NCBI GenBank assembly: GCA_002377695.1
Contig: DFQH01000002.1
Coordinates: 1 to 64,000, forward strand
Direction: 5' to 3'
Source: Citromicrobium sp. UBA3494
GTDB taxonomy: Bacteria; Pseudomonadota; Alphaproteobacteria; Sphingomonadales; Sphingomonadaceae
Length of the DNA stretch: 64,000 nt
The notes under the pieces: model-generated
What the model was told of the DNA's origin: nothing
Databases searched by the model: none
The model's input: the letters and a program-made list of their open reading frames with translations, nothing else
Made by a program: the position numbers and the translations under genes
Shown here: piece by piece, positions 17,427 through 26,381 of the stretch
Position numbering within the stretch: position 1 is the stretch's first letter
How the letters are laid out: every line of letters begins with the position of its first letter

Positions 17427-18673
17427 GGTTTTGATGCTCCCCACCACGGCAAGGGGGAAAGCCGTTGCGTCAAGACAAATACCATGACTGCGACCACCCC
17501 CGAAATGATTGCAAAGGCAATCGGCACGCCGACCGCTCCCATTGTTTCGGCCAGAACAAAAGCCAGCGACAAGCTTGCTGTGGCGTTCAGAACAGTGATC
17601 GCCGCCAGTAGGTGGGTCTTTTTAAGGTAGAAGATACGATCCACGACGGTCATGTAGAATCCATTGAACAAATAGCCCAGTGAAAGCCAGAAAACTGCGG
17701 GCTGCGACCCGTGGTAGCGCACGTCGACCAGCATCTCGTAAACCAGCGGCGTGGCTAGGTTGAACAAGACGAAGAACAAGATTAGGCCAACATGCACAAG
17801 ATAAGTCCGCCGAACCAACAGTATCCGAGCTTGGTACGTGTTCTCCCGGAGCGATGAAAATACGAACGGAGTCCAAGCGCGGTTCAGGGCAGTGAGCATG
17901 ACCAGCATTATTGTCGCAATCTGCGCTGCGACGCCATATGCGCCAAGTGACGTTTGGCCAACCACCAAGGCAATGATTAGCCTGTCTGCAAGACGCATCG
18001 ACTGGTTGGCCAGTTCGTGAGGAACGACCCCAGAACCGTAGCGGAGCGCTCCGGAAAGTAGAGACTTTCTGAAAGGGCCGGTTATTAACCGCCGGCACCA
18101 TAGCCAAACAATGGCCCCAAGCGATATCGTAAGATTGGCCCCAAAAACTCCTAATAGGCGACCCTCCCAAGCCAATCCTACGGCAAGCACAAGCCACAGT
18201 GTAAGCCCGAAATTCAAAGCTGTCGTCGATAGCTCCATCGCTCCATACATGAAAGGTTGGCTACGCATTCGGAGCAGGTTGAGAGTGGCCATCGGAATGT
18301 AAAGAGCGGTGGCCATGACCGGCACCAGCGGAACCCAATTTCGTGGAATGTCAAGCAGTCCGGCCAGAGCCCCGGACGTAAGGGTAAAGAGCGCAACCAG
18401 CACTAGACAGCTGACAACCGGAACGAGGAGGATTGTGGAAAACAGTTCTACGAACTCAGCGATGTCAGCACGGAAATATTGGACTCCTAGATAGGAAATC
18501 GTTCCCCATTGGATCAGTGGCAGCGTAACCGTCACGAGCGTTGTCAGCGTTACCATAATGCCGTACTCCTCGGGAGCGAGGTGTCGGGTCAGAAGTGGCA
18601 TCAGCATCAGCGGCAGCAGACCGGACAAGAGGCTAGACGAAAGGTAGATCAAGAAGCTGCGACCGACATTCAT
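17423..18673 (-). CDS. Wzx-type polysaccharide flippase
   Basis: This 416-residue inner-membrane protein of the MATE/MVF-like polysaccharide transporter family has about twelve hydrophobic segments. The N-terminal pattern LLTRHLAPEEYGIMVTLTTL and the mid-protein SGVVPHELANQSMRLADRLII are typical of Wzx. It would move lipid-linked repeat units across the inner membrane. Four-base overlaps with the gene upstream (18670) and the acetyltransferase downstream indicate translational coupling. It is the only flippase in the window. Confidence 0.9.
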   Translation of the reverse strand: MNVGRSFLIYLSSSLLSGLLPLMLMPLLTRHLAPEEYGIMVTLTTLVTVTLPLIQWGTISYLGVQYFRADIAEFVELFSTILLVPVVSCLVLVALFTLTSGALAGLLDIPRNWVPLVPVMATALYIPMATLNLLRMRSQPFMYGAMELSTTALNFGLTLWLVLAVGLAWEGRLLGVFGANLTISLGAIVWLWCRRLITGPFRKSLLSGALRYGSGVVPHELANQSMRLADRLIIALVVGQTSLGAYGVAAQIATIMLVMLTALNRAWTPFVFSSLRENTYQARILLVRRTYLVHVGLILFFVLFNLATPLVYEMLVDVRYHGSQPAVFWLSLGYLFNGFYMTVVDRIFYLKKTHLLAAITVLNATASLSLAFVLAETMGAVGVPIAFAIISGVVAVMVFVLTQRLSPLPWWGASKP

Positions 18674-20025
18674 GATGCCCCTCGCCTCTTTTTGTTGGCG
18701 GGTTGCATTGCCGATTCAATCACTGTCCGGGCGCGATCTGCGTCGAACGGATCGAAAAAGCGGGGCGACCCCACGGTGCCGGAATTATCAAGGGCACGGT
18801 CGAGGTCCTCTGGAGTTGGCGTCACTAGAACTCCAGGTGTCTGGAGAATATCCGCATGAACGAGATAGTCTTGCTGAGGAATGATGCAGACCGTGCGGCC
18901 AGCCTGAAGCGCCTCGTACATGACTGTCGAACATATCCCGATCACATGGGAGACTTGTTTCAGCAGGGTCTGAGGCGAACTATGCCCTGAATAGACCTCG
19001 ATATTTGGCAGGTCGCCAAACTCTGTTACAATTTGGTGGAAGCGTGGTTGCTGGCCTGGGTGGAGCTTATAAATGATTTGACGATTTGGAGAGAGAACGG
19101 CAATCTCGCGGATCCACTTGGCCAGGGTTGAATGATGAACTCCTGTGCTTACGACCATTACCTTGCCATCGGGATTGACTGGCAAGGTTTTAACAAAATA
19201 GCTGTCGTTGCCGATTGGGATTCTGTCTCCCGCCGGATAGTGGCACGACCGATCCCAGAATTCCGAAAAGCTGAGAAATAGATCCGGGAAAGTCCCTTGT
19301 CCGCTATAGTCTACGTCTTCCGGATAGGAATAGGCGGGATGAGCATATCCCATCAGTCCATGTTGGAGTTCGGCGGTAGGGATTCCGTTTGCGCCTGCCA
19401 CCTTGAAAAGAGCCTTTTCGATGCCGTTCTGAACAAGAATGATCATTCTTGGGCGTGCCCGCGCAAGAAGTTGACCATACCCGCGCACCTCGGCCTCGAA
19501 AGCGAAGCGACGAAACCTTATAATTCTTTCAAGTTCGTCTGCGCAGTCTTGCTTGATCTCGAACGTATCCAGAAGGGCGGCTATCGTATTCCCCATATCA
19601 CAAGGCACGGAGCCTGAACGTCGGCTCTTCTGGTAGAATGGCACATGGTGCCGACGGGGAAAGGTATCGATGCCGTAGATTTCATGACTGAACAGCGCAC
19701 CGACTGGGTCAATAATGATGTCGCGATTGACGCCGTTTTCTCGATATCGGGGCGCACGAATTAGAAGCACACGATCCTGTTTCCGACTAAGCCTTTGAAA
19801 GAGCTTAGCGCGCATTGCGCCAGCCAATGCTCTCGCCGCGACGCGCCGCAAATGATGCTGTGCTGAAGGGGTTGCGATCCCACGCCCAAGCAGCACACTG
19901 CCGAGGAAGGTATGGACGTCATATCGCACGGAGTCCCACCAAGGTTCGCCTTTTACCGTCTGCTGGAAAAGACCCAGGTCACGCTCCAGTTGCTGGAAGC
20001 GCGTCATCAGGAGAATTGAGTCCAT
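18670..20025 (-). CDS. GT-B-like surface-carbohydrate protein, candidate nonulosonyltransferase
   Basis: A 451-residue soluble protein of uncertain family. The second half looks like a GT-B nucleotide-binding domain: KVMVVSTGVHHSTL starts a beta-strand, QIIYKLHPGQQPRF carries an HP motif, and ICSTVMYEALQAGRTV has the adjacent Ser-Thr expected in the donor site. HP and Ser/Ser-Thr motifs are known in bacterial sialyltransferases and Kdo transferases. Because the CMP-nonulosonate operon lies directly upstream (169 bases away) on the same strand, transfer of that sugar is an attractive but unproven role. It could also be a polyol-phosphate or other capsule transferase. It leads the assembly block and overlaps wzx by four bases. 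Confidence 0.6.
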   Translation of the reverse strand: MDSILLMTRFQQLERDLGLFQQTVKGEPWWDSVRYDVHTFLGSVLLGRGIATPSAQHHLRRVAARALAGAMRAKLFQRLSRKQDRVLLIRAPRYRENGVNRDIIIDPVGALFSHEIYGIDTFPRRHHVPFYQKSRRSGSVPCDMGNTIAALLDTFEIKQDCADELERIIRFRRFAFEAEVRGYGQLLARARPRMIILVQNGIEKALFKVAGANGIPTAELQHGLMGYAHPAYSYPEDVDYSGQGTFPDLFLSFSEFWDRSCHYPAGDRIPIGNDSYFVKTLPVNPDGKVMVVSTGVHHSTLAKWIREIAVLSPNRQIIYKLHPGQQPRFHQIVTEFGDLPNIEVYSGHSSPQTLLKQVSHVIGICSTVMYEALQAGRTVCIIPQQDYLVHADILQTPGVLVTPTPEDLDRALDNSGTVGSPRFFDPFDADRARTVIESAMQPANKKRRGAS

Positions 20026-20194
20026 TGATCAGAACCTCGGCCTGCTGGGTTCACTTATCTGGAACAGACAAGCGGACAGGTGGCATCTTTTCCTACACTT
20101 CACAGCCAAATCCTTTGAACAAAAGCGCCCGCTGCCTGGCTCGTCTGGGTCAATTCGCCGCGGGCGGTGTAACGGTAGCGCGACGAATGAACCT

Positions 20195-20992
20195 TCACCA
20201 TACGCCCCACCCGCCATCTACCGCCAGGACCTGGCCGGTGACATAGGCTGACAGGTCGGAGGCGAGATAGGCCACCGCACCGCGGAAATCTTCCTCCGTC
20301 GCCATGCGCCGGAGCGGTGTTCGCGCGCTGTAGCGTTCGACGAAGCTTTCGGGCTGGCCGCGCGCGACGCCGCCGGGCGATATGACATTGGCTCGCACCT
20401 GCGGCGCGAGGGTAGTGGACAGCCAGCGTGTGAACTGAATCAGCCCACCCTTCGACGCGCCATAAGCCGCCGGGTTGGCCATCGCGGTGCCCTCGTAGAG
20501 CACGTAATCGGGCCCCAACTGTCCGTAGATAGACGCAATGTTGATAATGCTGCCGCCGGGACCGTCCTTCAGAACGGGCGTAAACAGCTGGCAAAGGTGG
20601 AAACCGGCGGTCAAGTTGACCTCCAGCGCGCGCCGCCATGTCTCGACGCTCTGGCCTGCGAAGGGTTCGGCCCAGCCGGTCAGCCCCGAGGTGCCGACAA
20701 AGGCCGCGTTGTTCACTAGCACCGACAGCCCGCTGGGAGCAACGCGGCCAGCCAGCGCCGTGCGGGCGTCGGCGTCTTCGAGGTCGCAGTCCAATGCGGT
20801 GACGGTGGTGCCGCGCCGTTCGGCGATCTCGTCAGCCACGACCTGCGTCGGCGCGCCCGCCACGTCCACTAGCAGCACCTCAGCCCCTAGTTCCGCGAGG
20901 CTGTCGGCCATGGTGCGACCAAGGTGTCCCGCGCCACCGGTGATCAGCACCCGACGGCCGGTCATGTCCATCAAGGAACTAAGGTCTCTCAT
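20195..20992 (-). CDS. ptmA: SDR oxidoreductase of nonulosonate operon, PtmA-like
   Basis: A 265-residue classical short-chain dehydrogenase with the cofactor motif GGAGHLGRTMADSL (residues 19-32), VNNAAF, the catalytic Ser in NIASIYG, and YGASKGGLIQF (YxxxK). The C-terminus ADGGWGVW type end (AVDGGW) is classical too. PtmA homologues sit in Campylobacter legionaminate gene sets, where they are implicated in forming the GDP-activated precursor; the precise reaction is not certain. It is the last gene of the operon and overlaps the cytidylyltransferase gene by four bases. The gene is strongly GC-rich compared with the assembly block. Confidence 0.85.
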   Translation of the reverse strand: MRDLSSLMDMTGRRVLITGGAGHLGRTMADSLAELGAEVLLVDVAGAPTQVVADEIAERRGTTVTALDCDLEDADARTALAGRVAPSGLSVLVNNAAFVGTSGLTGWAEPFAGQSVETWRRALEVNLTAGFHLCQLFTPVLKDGPGGSIINIASIYGQLGPDYVLYEGTAMANPAAYGASKGGLIQFTRWLSTTLAPQVRANVISPGGVARGQPESFVERYSARTPLRRMATEEDFRGAVAYLASDLSAYVTGQVLAVDGGWGVW

Positions 20993-21711
20993 GCCTCGGC
21001 CTCCAGCCGCTTGGTCATCAGGAATTCCGCGACGGCGAAATCATGCGCACTGTCGATGTCGATGGCGCGTTCAACGGGTACCTGCACAGCCTTGACCCGT
21101 CCCGAGAACAGCTTGCCCCCGGCGAGTAGGAAGCGCGGATCGGCGACGTAGGCCACGGTGGTCACATCCATCAGCTCGGGTGCGTCCTGACGACGCGTCA
21201 CCGCGCCATCGGGGTTGTTGACCAGCGCAACCGTGCCGTCGGCAACCGCCGTCACCATGTTGAACCACGGGTTGCGGTGCGCTTGCGTCGCCGTGATTAC
21301 GATGTCCGCCCCACCTGCCCGGTAGCAATCCAGGCAGGCGGATATGTCCTCTGGCTTGCGCAGCGGTGCGGTGGCGGGCACCGATATGAACGGATCGGGC
21401 AGCGCGCCTTCGATGTCGCGCAGGGTTTCAAGCGCGTGCCGCCATGCATCCAGCTCGGAGGCGGTGTCGCTGGCGAGGCTGTCGGGGCGCAGGAAGGGCA
21501 CCTCGGCACCGCAGGCGCGTCCTACGCGGACAATGTCGACATCGTCGGTCGAGACCACGACGCGCCCGATCTCGGGCACCGCCAGTGCCGCCTCGATGGC
21601 CCAGCCGATCAGCGGTTTGCCCGCCAGCGGCTTGATGTTCTTGCCTGGCAGCCCTTTGGACCCGCCACGGGCAAAGATGAACGCGGTCAGCGTGTCACTC
21701 ATGCCACTCAT
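20989..21711 (-). CDS. legF: CMP-nonulosonate (legionaminate) cytidylyltransferase
   Basis: Activates the finished nonulosonic acid with CTP to give the CMP-sugar used by transferases. The 240-residue protein has the NeuA-family N-terminal signature FARGGSKGLPGKNIKPLAGK (from about residue 12), then VVVSTDDVDIVRVGRACGAEVPFLRP and FISVPATAPLRKPEDI. Length fits the single-domain PtmB/LegF type rather than longer NeuA fusions. The family name CMP-Neu5Ac synthetase would also fit; the legionaminate call comes from the neighbouring LegB, LegC and PtmE/F genes. Four-base overlaps join it to both neighbours. Confidence 0.92.
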   Translation of the reverse strand: MSGMSDTLTAFIFARGGSKGLPGKNIKPLAGKPLIGWAIEAALAVPEIGRVVVSTDDVDIVRVGRACGAEVPFLRPDSLASDTASELDAWRHALETLRDIEGALPDPFISVPATAPLRKPEDISACLDCYRAGGADIVITATQAHRNPWFNMVTAVADGTVALVNNPDGAVTRRQDAPELMDVTTVAYVADPRFLLAGGKLFSGRVKAVQVPVERAIDIDSAHDFAVAEFLMTKRLEAEA

Positions 21712-22739
21712 GCGGCCTCTCCCATCTGAATGCGCAGGCCCCGCTTAGCATCCGAGCGGCGTGCGGCCTCGACCAGCAGCATGACGGCCAGCCCGTCGGC
21801 GCCCCTCGCTGCAATTTGATGTTGGGCGGTGGGGTGGGCCGGCTGTCCCGGGCCCTCTGCGATGGCCGCGAGCAAGGCCGCAATCTGGGCGCGGTAGCTT
21901 GCGTCGCGTTCGGGGGTGACTTGCGTCACCTCCGTCCAGCGGCCCGCCTCCGGATCGAAATGATCGACCCGCCCTGCCACTGCATCCCAGCGCAAGCTGC
22001 CCTCGGCACCTAGGGCGGTGCAGGTCCGCGTTGTGTCGCGGCGCAGGAAATCCATGCCGAGCTGCGCTACCGGCCCGCTGGTAAACCCGAGCTGGAGCAT
22101 GGCGCTGTCTTCGACGTCGATCTCCAGCGCACTCTGCCGCCCGATCCAGACAGAGAGCCAGTCCACCTCGCCAAAGACCCAGCGCAGCATGTCGAGCTCG
22201 TGGCTCAGTTCGAGCAGCACTCCGCCCCCCAGCGCCTTTTGCGCCGAAACGGTTGTGCGATAATCAGCGTCGGGCCGCCAGGCGGGCAAGTACTGCCCAA
22301 TCTCGCAGCGCACCGCGTGCACCGTGCCGATACGCCCAGCCGCGATTTCGGTGCGGAAGCACTGCAACGTTTCGAGGAAACGCAGGTTGTAACCTACCTG
22401 GAACAGCTGCCCGCGCGCGGCGCAAAGCTCGATCAACTCCGACACGCCCGCGCAGCTGTCAGAGACGGGCTTTTCCACAAGAAGATGCGCGCCCGTTTCG
22501 GCCAGAGCGGTCGCGGTGGCTATGTGAAAAGGGGCTGGGCTGGCAATCACCGCTAGTTCGGGTGCAAAGGCACAGGCCTCTTCCAGCCGCGAGAAACAGC
22601 CGTTGGCATACTCTATCGCCTCGTTACAGCCGGAATGGCGCAGCACACGAATGTCGGCCTCCGGCAGCGCTGCGCGTAGCAGACCCAAGTGCCGCCGCCC
22701 GATGCTGCCCAAACCCGCCACGAGGGCGCGGCGGATCAT
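21708..22739 (-). CDS. ptmF: Gfo/Idh/MocA oxidoreductase, PtmF-like
   Basis: A 343-residue NAD(P)-dependent oxidoreductase with the Rossmann motif VAGLGSIGRRHLGLL at residues 8-22 and the Gfo/Idh/MocA signature LLVEKPVSDS, containing the catalytic lysine. QVGYNLRFLE and a GGGVLLELSHELD segment follow. PtmF homologues accompany PtmE in GDP-GlcNAc-dependent legionaminate synthesis, although their exact step is less well defined. Here the gene is wedged between the cytidylyltransferase and the nucleotidyltransferase with four-base overlaps on both sides. Confidence 0.85.
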   Translation of the reverse strand: MIRRALVAGLGSIGRRHLGLLRAALPEADIRVLRHSGCNEAIEYANGCFSRLEEACAFAPELAVIASPAPFHIATATALAETGAHLLVEKPVSDSCAGVSELIELCAARGQLFQVGYNLRFLETLQCFRTEIAAGRIGTVHAVRCEIGQYLPAWRPDADYRTTVSAQKALGGGVLLELSHELDMLRWVFGEVDWLSVWIGRQSALEIDVEDSAMLQLGFTSGPVAQLGMDFLRRDTTRTCTALGAEGSLRWDAVAGRVDHFDPEAGRWTEVTQVTPERDASYRAQIAALLAAIAEGPGQPAHPTAQHQIAARGADGLAVMLLVEAARRSDAKRGLRIQMGEAA

Positions 22740-23815
22740 TCCCTGTCCTCCGCGTCATCAGTGCCCGCCCCAAGCGTCGCATTGGCGCGTTCCAGATCGT
22801 CTGGGCGGCCCACGTCGAGCCATGGCTCATGCATCGGATAGGCCACGGTGCGGTGTTTCGCCTCGCGAAGCCGGTCAAAGAGCGTGGGCATGTCGCAATG
22901 GCGGTTCCGCACGAGATGGTCCAGAACGGCTGGCGAAAAGGCATAGACCCCGGCGTTGATATGGCTGCGCGACACAGGCTTCTCAGCAAAGCCGATGATG
23001 TTCACGCCTTCCATCTGCACCACGCCGTAGGGATTGGTCCATTCATATATTCGCACCGCCATAACGCCATGCGCATTGTGCCGCTCGCGGAATTCGATTA
23101 GTTCGCGGTAATCGATGTCGGTCAGGACATCGCCATTGGTGACAACAAAGGCGCTTTCGGGGCGCGGCTGGAGAAGCGACAGGGCGCCCGCAGTGCCCAG
23201 CGGTTCGTTTTCCTCGACATAGGCGATTGTTGCGCCATAAGCAGACCCGTCGCCGAAATGGTCGCGGATCATCCGGCCTAGATAGTTCAAAGAAAGCACG
23301 AAGCGGCCGAACCCCTGCGATTTCGCGCGCTCGATGATGTGTTGGAGCATCGGCTTGCCCGCGACGGGCAGCATCGGCTTCGGACAATTCTCGGTGTGGG
23401 GGCGCAGCCGCGTACCCTTGCCGCCCGCCATGATGACCATGGTGTGGTCGTGGCTGGGCACGGCGTCGAATGCGTCCCATAGGTGCAGGCCCACCACGCA
23501 ACCCGCTGCGTCCACCACTGGCACCTGAAGCACCTTGTTGACCTGCATGATGGCGCGGACCATGTCGCGGTCGGCGCCTTCGGGCACCACCAGCGGATTG
23601 GGGTTGGCGATTTCGCGCACAGGGTCCTGCATTGTCACGCCCCGCAGCAGGCCGCGACGCAGATCGCCGTCGGTCACCGACCCGATCAGCCGCCCCTCGG
23701 CATCGACGCAGAGCGCCAGCTTGATCGCTACGGTGTTGATGTTCTCGATGGCCTCGGCCAGCGTCGCCTCGGGTGAGATCAGCGCGCGGCGCCAGCGGCT
23801 ATCCGTACCTGTCAT
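22736..23815 (-). CDS. ptmE: CBS-nucleotidyltransferase fusion, PtmE-like (GlcN-1-P guanylyltransferase)
   Basis: Residues 1-120 form a pair of CBS domains (AIKLALCVDAEGRLIGSVTDGD, then VPVVDAAGCVVGLH). The rest is a sugar-phosphate nucleotidyltransferase with MAGGKGTRLRPHTENCPKPM and SFVVTNGDVLTD-like VTNGDVLTDIDY. This two-part build is characteristic of PtmE, which makes GDP-glucosamine and diverts amino sugar to legionaminate; a UDP-sugar role cannot be excluded. The ATG at 23815 overlaps the LegG stop by four bases and is chosen over a start at 23824, giving 359 residues. Confidence 0.88.
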   Translation of the reverse strand: MTGTDSRWRRALISPEATLAEAIENINTVAIKLALCVDAEGRLIGSVTDGDLRRGLLRGVTMQDPVREIANPNPLVVPEGADRDMVRAIMQVNKVLQVPVVDAAGCVVGLHLWDAFDAVPSHDHTMVIMAGGKGTRLRPHTENCPKPMLPVAGKPMLQHIIERAKSQGFGRFVLSLNYLGRMIRDHFGDGSAYGATIAYVEENEPLGTAGALSLLQPRPESAFVVTNGDVLTDIDYRELIEFRERHNAHGVMAVRIYEWTNPYGVVQMEGVNIIGFAEKPVSRSHINAGVYAFSPAVLDHLVRNRHCDMPTLFDRLREAKHRTVAYPMHEPWLDVGRPDDLERANATLGAGTDDAEDRE

Positions 23816-24990
23816 GAGAAGCACTCTGTTGCGGGCAGGTCGTGGAAGTATTTCGGTCCGGGCGCGGCGCCTGCCCCGAGCCAGTCCTCGATGGCCGCGA
23901 CAGTGCGGGCGCTAGCCCCCCCGTCGCCATAGGGGTTCGCCTGGCCTTTGATGGCCGCGCGAAATTCCGGCGTCAGCACCTCCGAGATGGCCTGCGCGAT
24001 TGCGCCACGCTCGGCGGCGCAATCCACCACGCTGGCGGCGCGCAGCCGTCCGTCCTGACGCGCCCCGATGTTTACCGTGCCCTTGCCGAAGGCCGGCACC
24101 TCCAGCAGCCCGGAGGAGGAATTGCCCACCACCGCGTCGACCTCCGCCAGCGCCGACAGATAGCGCCGCTGGCCAAGCGAGGTATGGACACAGGCCCGCC
24201 CCGGATGGCGGGCGACGAAATCCTCGATCATCCCGAATAGCGCGCGGCCCTCGTTGTCCGCATTGGGCATAGTAAATATCAGCTGCGCCAACGACTCCTC
24301 GAGCGCGGCCAGCAATTCGGCCATCTGCGTGCGCGGCGCGGCGCCGCTGGCGGTCTCCGGGTGGAAGGTGACCATCAGCGCCTGTTCGCCCAGCGAGAGG
24401 CCGAGGCTCTCCTCCAGCTCGGGTCGCGTCATGCGGTCAAGCTTCTGCACTCCGTCGAGGCCGAAGCCCCCCACGCACCAGACCCGCGCCGGGTCTTCGC
24501 CCATTTGGATGACCCGGGCTCGATAGGGTTCGGCGGCGGTGAAATGCAGATGCGCCATCTTGGTCAGCGCGTGCCGGATGGCGTCGTCATAGGCACCCTC
24601 GGTCACCTCGCCGCCGTGCAGATGCGCCATGGGAATGCCCGCGATGAGCGCCGCGGAGGCCGCCGCCAGGATCTCGAAGCGGTCGCCGAGGATCACCACC
24701 AGATCGGGCGCCAGATGAGCAAAGGCATCGGCGAAGCCGATGGTCGCAAGCCCCATGGATTTCGTGACTCCCACGGCGCTGTCCGACCCAAGCAGCATGT
24801 CGACCTTCCAGTCGATAGCAAAGCCGTCGTCCACGATCGCCTGCCAAGTCGAGCCGAACTCCGGCGACAGATGCATGCCCGTCACCACGGTCTGCAACCG
24901 ACAGCGCTTCGAGTCCTGCAACCCCTGCATGACCCAGCGCAGCAGCCCGTATTCGGCGCGCGACCCAGTGACGACGCAGACCCGCCTCAC
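23812..24990 (-). CDS. legG: Hydrolysing NDP-diamino-sugar 2-epimerase (LegG/NeuC)
   Basis: Releases the nucleotide and inverts C2 to give the 2,4-diamino-mannose-type precursor condensed by LegI. The 392-residue protein has the family N-terminus VVTGSRAEYGLLRWVMQ, the GDRFEILAAASAAL segment, HLHGGEVTEGAYDD, and VVGNSSSGLLEVPAFGKGTVN near the C-terminus, typical of the hydrolysing NeuC/LegG/PseG-like 2-epimerase group. The non-hydrolysing WecB at 36,338 is a separate protein. It overlaps LegI by four bases. Confidence 0.93.
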   Translation of the reverse strand: MRRVCVVTGSRAEYGLLRWVMQGLQDSKRCRLQTVVTGMHLSPEFGSTWQAIVDDGFAIDWKVDMLLGSDSAVGVTKSMGLATIGFADAFAHLAPDLVVILGDRFEILAAASAALIAGIPMAHLHGGEVTEGAYDDAIRHALTKMAHLHFTAAEPYRARVIQMGEDPARVWCVGGFGLDGVQKLDRMTRPELEESLGLSLGEQALMVTFHPETASGAAPRTQMAELLAALEESLAQLIFTMPNADNEGRALFGMIEDFVARHPGRACVHTSLGQRRYLSALAEVDAVVGNSSSGLLEVPAFGKGTVNIGARQDGRLRAASVVDCAAERGAIAQAISEVLTPEFRAAIKGQANPYGDGGASARTVAAIEDWLGAGAAPGPKYFHDLPATECFS

Positions 24991-26381
24991 AGGTAAATCT
25001 CCTCGTCGGCGGCAAAATCGCGTGGCGCGGCGCGCCCGATGACCTCGTCCCAGCGCATCGGCGACATCCCCGTGCCGGGGCGTTTCGCTGTCAGGTTCGC
25101 GTCGGAGAAGAACTCTCCGGCGGCGATGGGGCGGGCGGCGACGATGGATTTGCGCGCCACGGCGATATTGGCCGCCTCGGACGCGGTGCCGCGCTTCACC
25201 GGCCGCCCCAGCGCCTGCTCGATGCGGCGGATGCCGCGCACCAGCGCAGCCAGTTCGCCGGGCTCGAGGCTGGCGGCATGGTCCGGCCCCGGCAGGCTGC
25301 GGTTGAGGGTGAAATGCTTCTCGATCACCCTAGCCCCCAGCGCGACGGCGGCCAGCGAGACCTCAATGCCCTGCGTGTGGTCGGAATAGCCCACCCGCAC
25401 CCCGAAGGCCCGCCCAATGGTGTTCATCGCATGCAAGTTCACCTCATCGAAGGGAGCGGGATATTCGGTGGTGCAATGCAACACGGTGACGCGTTTGCGC
25501 GGCAGGCCCGCCGCCTCGATCGCATCGATCGCCGCTTCGATGTCGCCCATGGAGGCCATGCCGGTGGACAGGATGATGTCCTTGCCGAACCCCGCGACGC
25601 GACGTAGGTACGGCAGGTTGGTGATCTCGCCCGAAGGCACCTTGAACTGCGCAAAGCCCAGCCCGTTCAGGAAATCGAGGCTGTCGAGATCGAAGCCGGT
25701 GGAGAAGAAGCCGATGCCCCGCGCCGCGCAATGCTCGATCAGCATGGCATGCTCCTCGCGCGGCAGCTCCAGCCGCTTTAGCATGGCGAACTGGCCATCG
25801 TCGGCATCCCCTGAGGTGCCCTCGTTGCGGGTCTGGTAGCTGGCCTTGCGCGCCGAGGCAGAGGCAAGGGTCGCGGCGGTGAAGGTTTGGAACTTCACCA
25901 GATCGGCCCCCGCTTCGGCGGCCGCATCGATCAGCCGGCGCGCAACGTCCATGTCACCGTTATGGTTCACACCCGCTTCGGCGATGATTAGGGTCTTTTC
26001 GGTGCTGGAAGTAGGCATGGTGTCTCTCGTCTCGACAGGCTGGACCGGGACAGGGCAGAGCGCGGCCACGGCGTCGCGCGGAAAAGTGAAGGTACTGGCA
26101 AAGGCGAACACGTCGGAGACGGCGGGGGTCTCACGGGCCCGGGTGTCTTCCCAGAGCAGGCGCCAGACCTGCAGGTGCTGCAACAGGGCGCCCACGTGCG
26201 GCCAGTCGGCCTCCGGCCAGACATCGCCTTGCTCCAGCAGCAGCGCCTCGATGCGGGTGTTCACCGCATACAGGCGCTGCGCCTCGCGGAACCGCTGTCC
26301 ACCCGCGCGGTAATCGGCATGGGCCGCTCCGGCAGCGTCCAGCAGAAAACACAGGCGCCGACGCGGGTCGCTCATGCTCAT
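24987..26381 (-). CDS. legI: Nonulosonate synthase (LegI/NeuB) with an extra N-terminal domain
   Basis: Condenses phosphoenolpyruvate with the six-carbon diamino sugar to form the nine-carbon acid. From about residue 128 the protein is a normal NeuB: IIAEAGVNHNGDMDVARRL, LVKFQTF, FKVPSGEITN-type FAQFKVPSGEIT, and a C-terminal SAF antifreeze-like domain (SIVAARPIAAGEFFSDANLT). The first about 121 residues are unrelated, Ala/Arg/Trp-rich and mostly helical in appearance, and make the 464-residue product much longer than the usual about 340-350. The ATG at 26381 overlaps the formyltransferase stop by four bases, as elsewhere in this operon, which supports the long form. An in-frame ATG at 26018 just before the synthase domain could give a standard-length protein. 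Confidence 0.9.
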   Translation of the reverse strand: MSMSDPRRRLCFLLDAAGAAHADYRAGGQRFREAQRLYAVNTRIEALLLEQGDVWPEADWPHVGALLQHLQVWRLLWEDTRARETPAVSDVFAFASTFTFPRDAVAALCPVPVQPVETRDTMPTSSTEKTLIIAEAGVNHNGDMDVARRLIDAAAEAGADLVKFQTFTAATLASASARKASYQTRNEGTSGDADDGQFAMLKRLELPREEHAMLIEHCAARGIGFFSTGFDLDSLDFLNGLGFAQFKVPSGEITNLPYLRRVAGFGKDIILSTGMASMGDIEAAIDAIEAAGLPRKRVTVLHCTTEYPAPFDEVNLHAMNTIGRAFGVRVGYSDHTQGIEVSLAAVALGARVIEKHFTLNRSLPGPDHAASLEPGELAALVRGIRRIEQALGRPVKRGTASEAANIAVARKSIVAARPIAAGEFFSDANLTAKRPGTGMSPMRWDEVIGRAAPRDFAADEEIYL

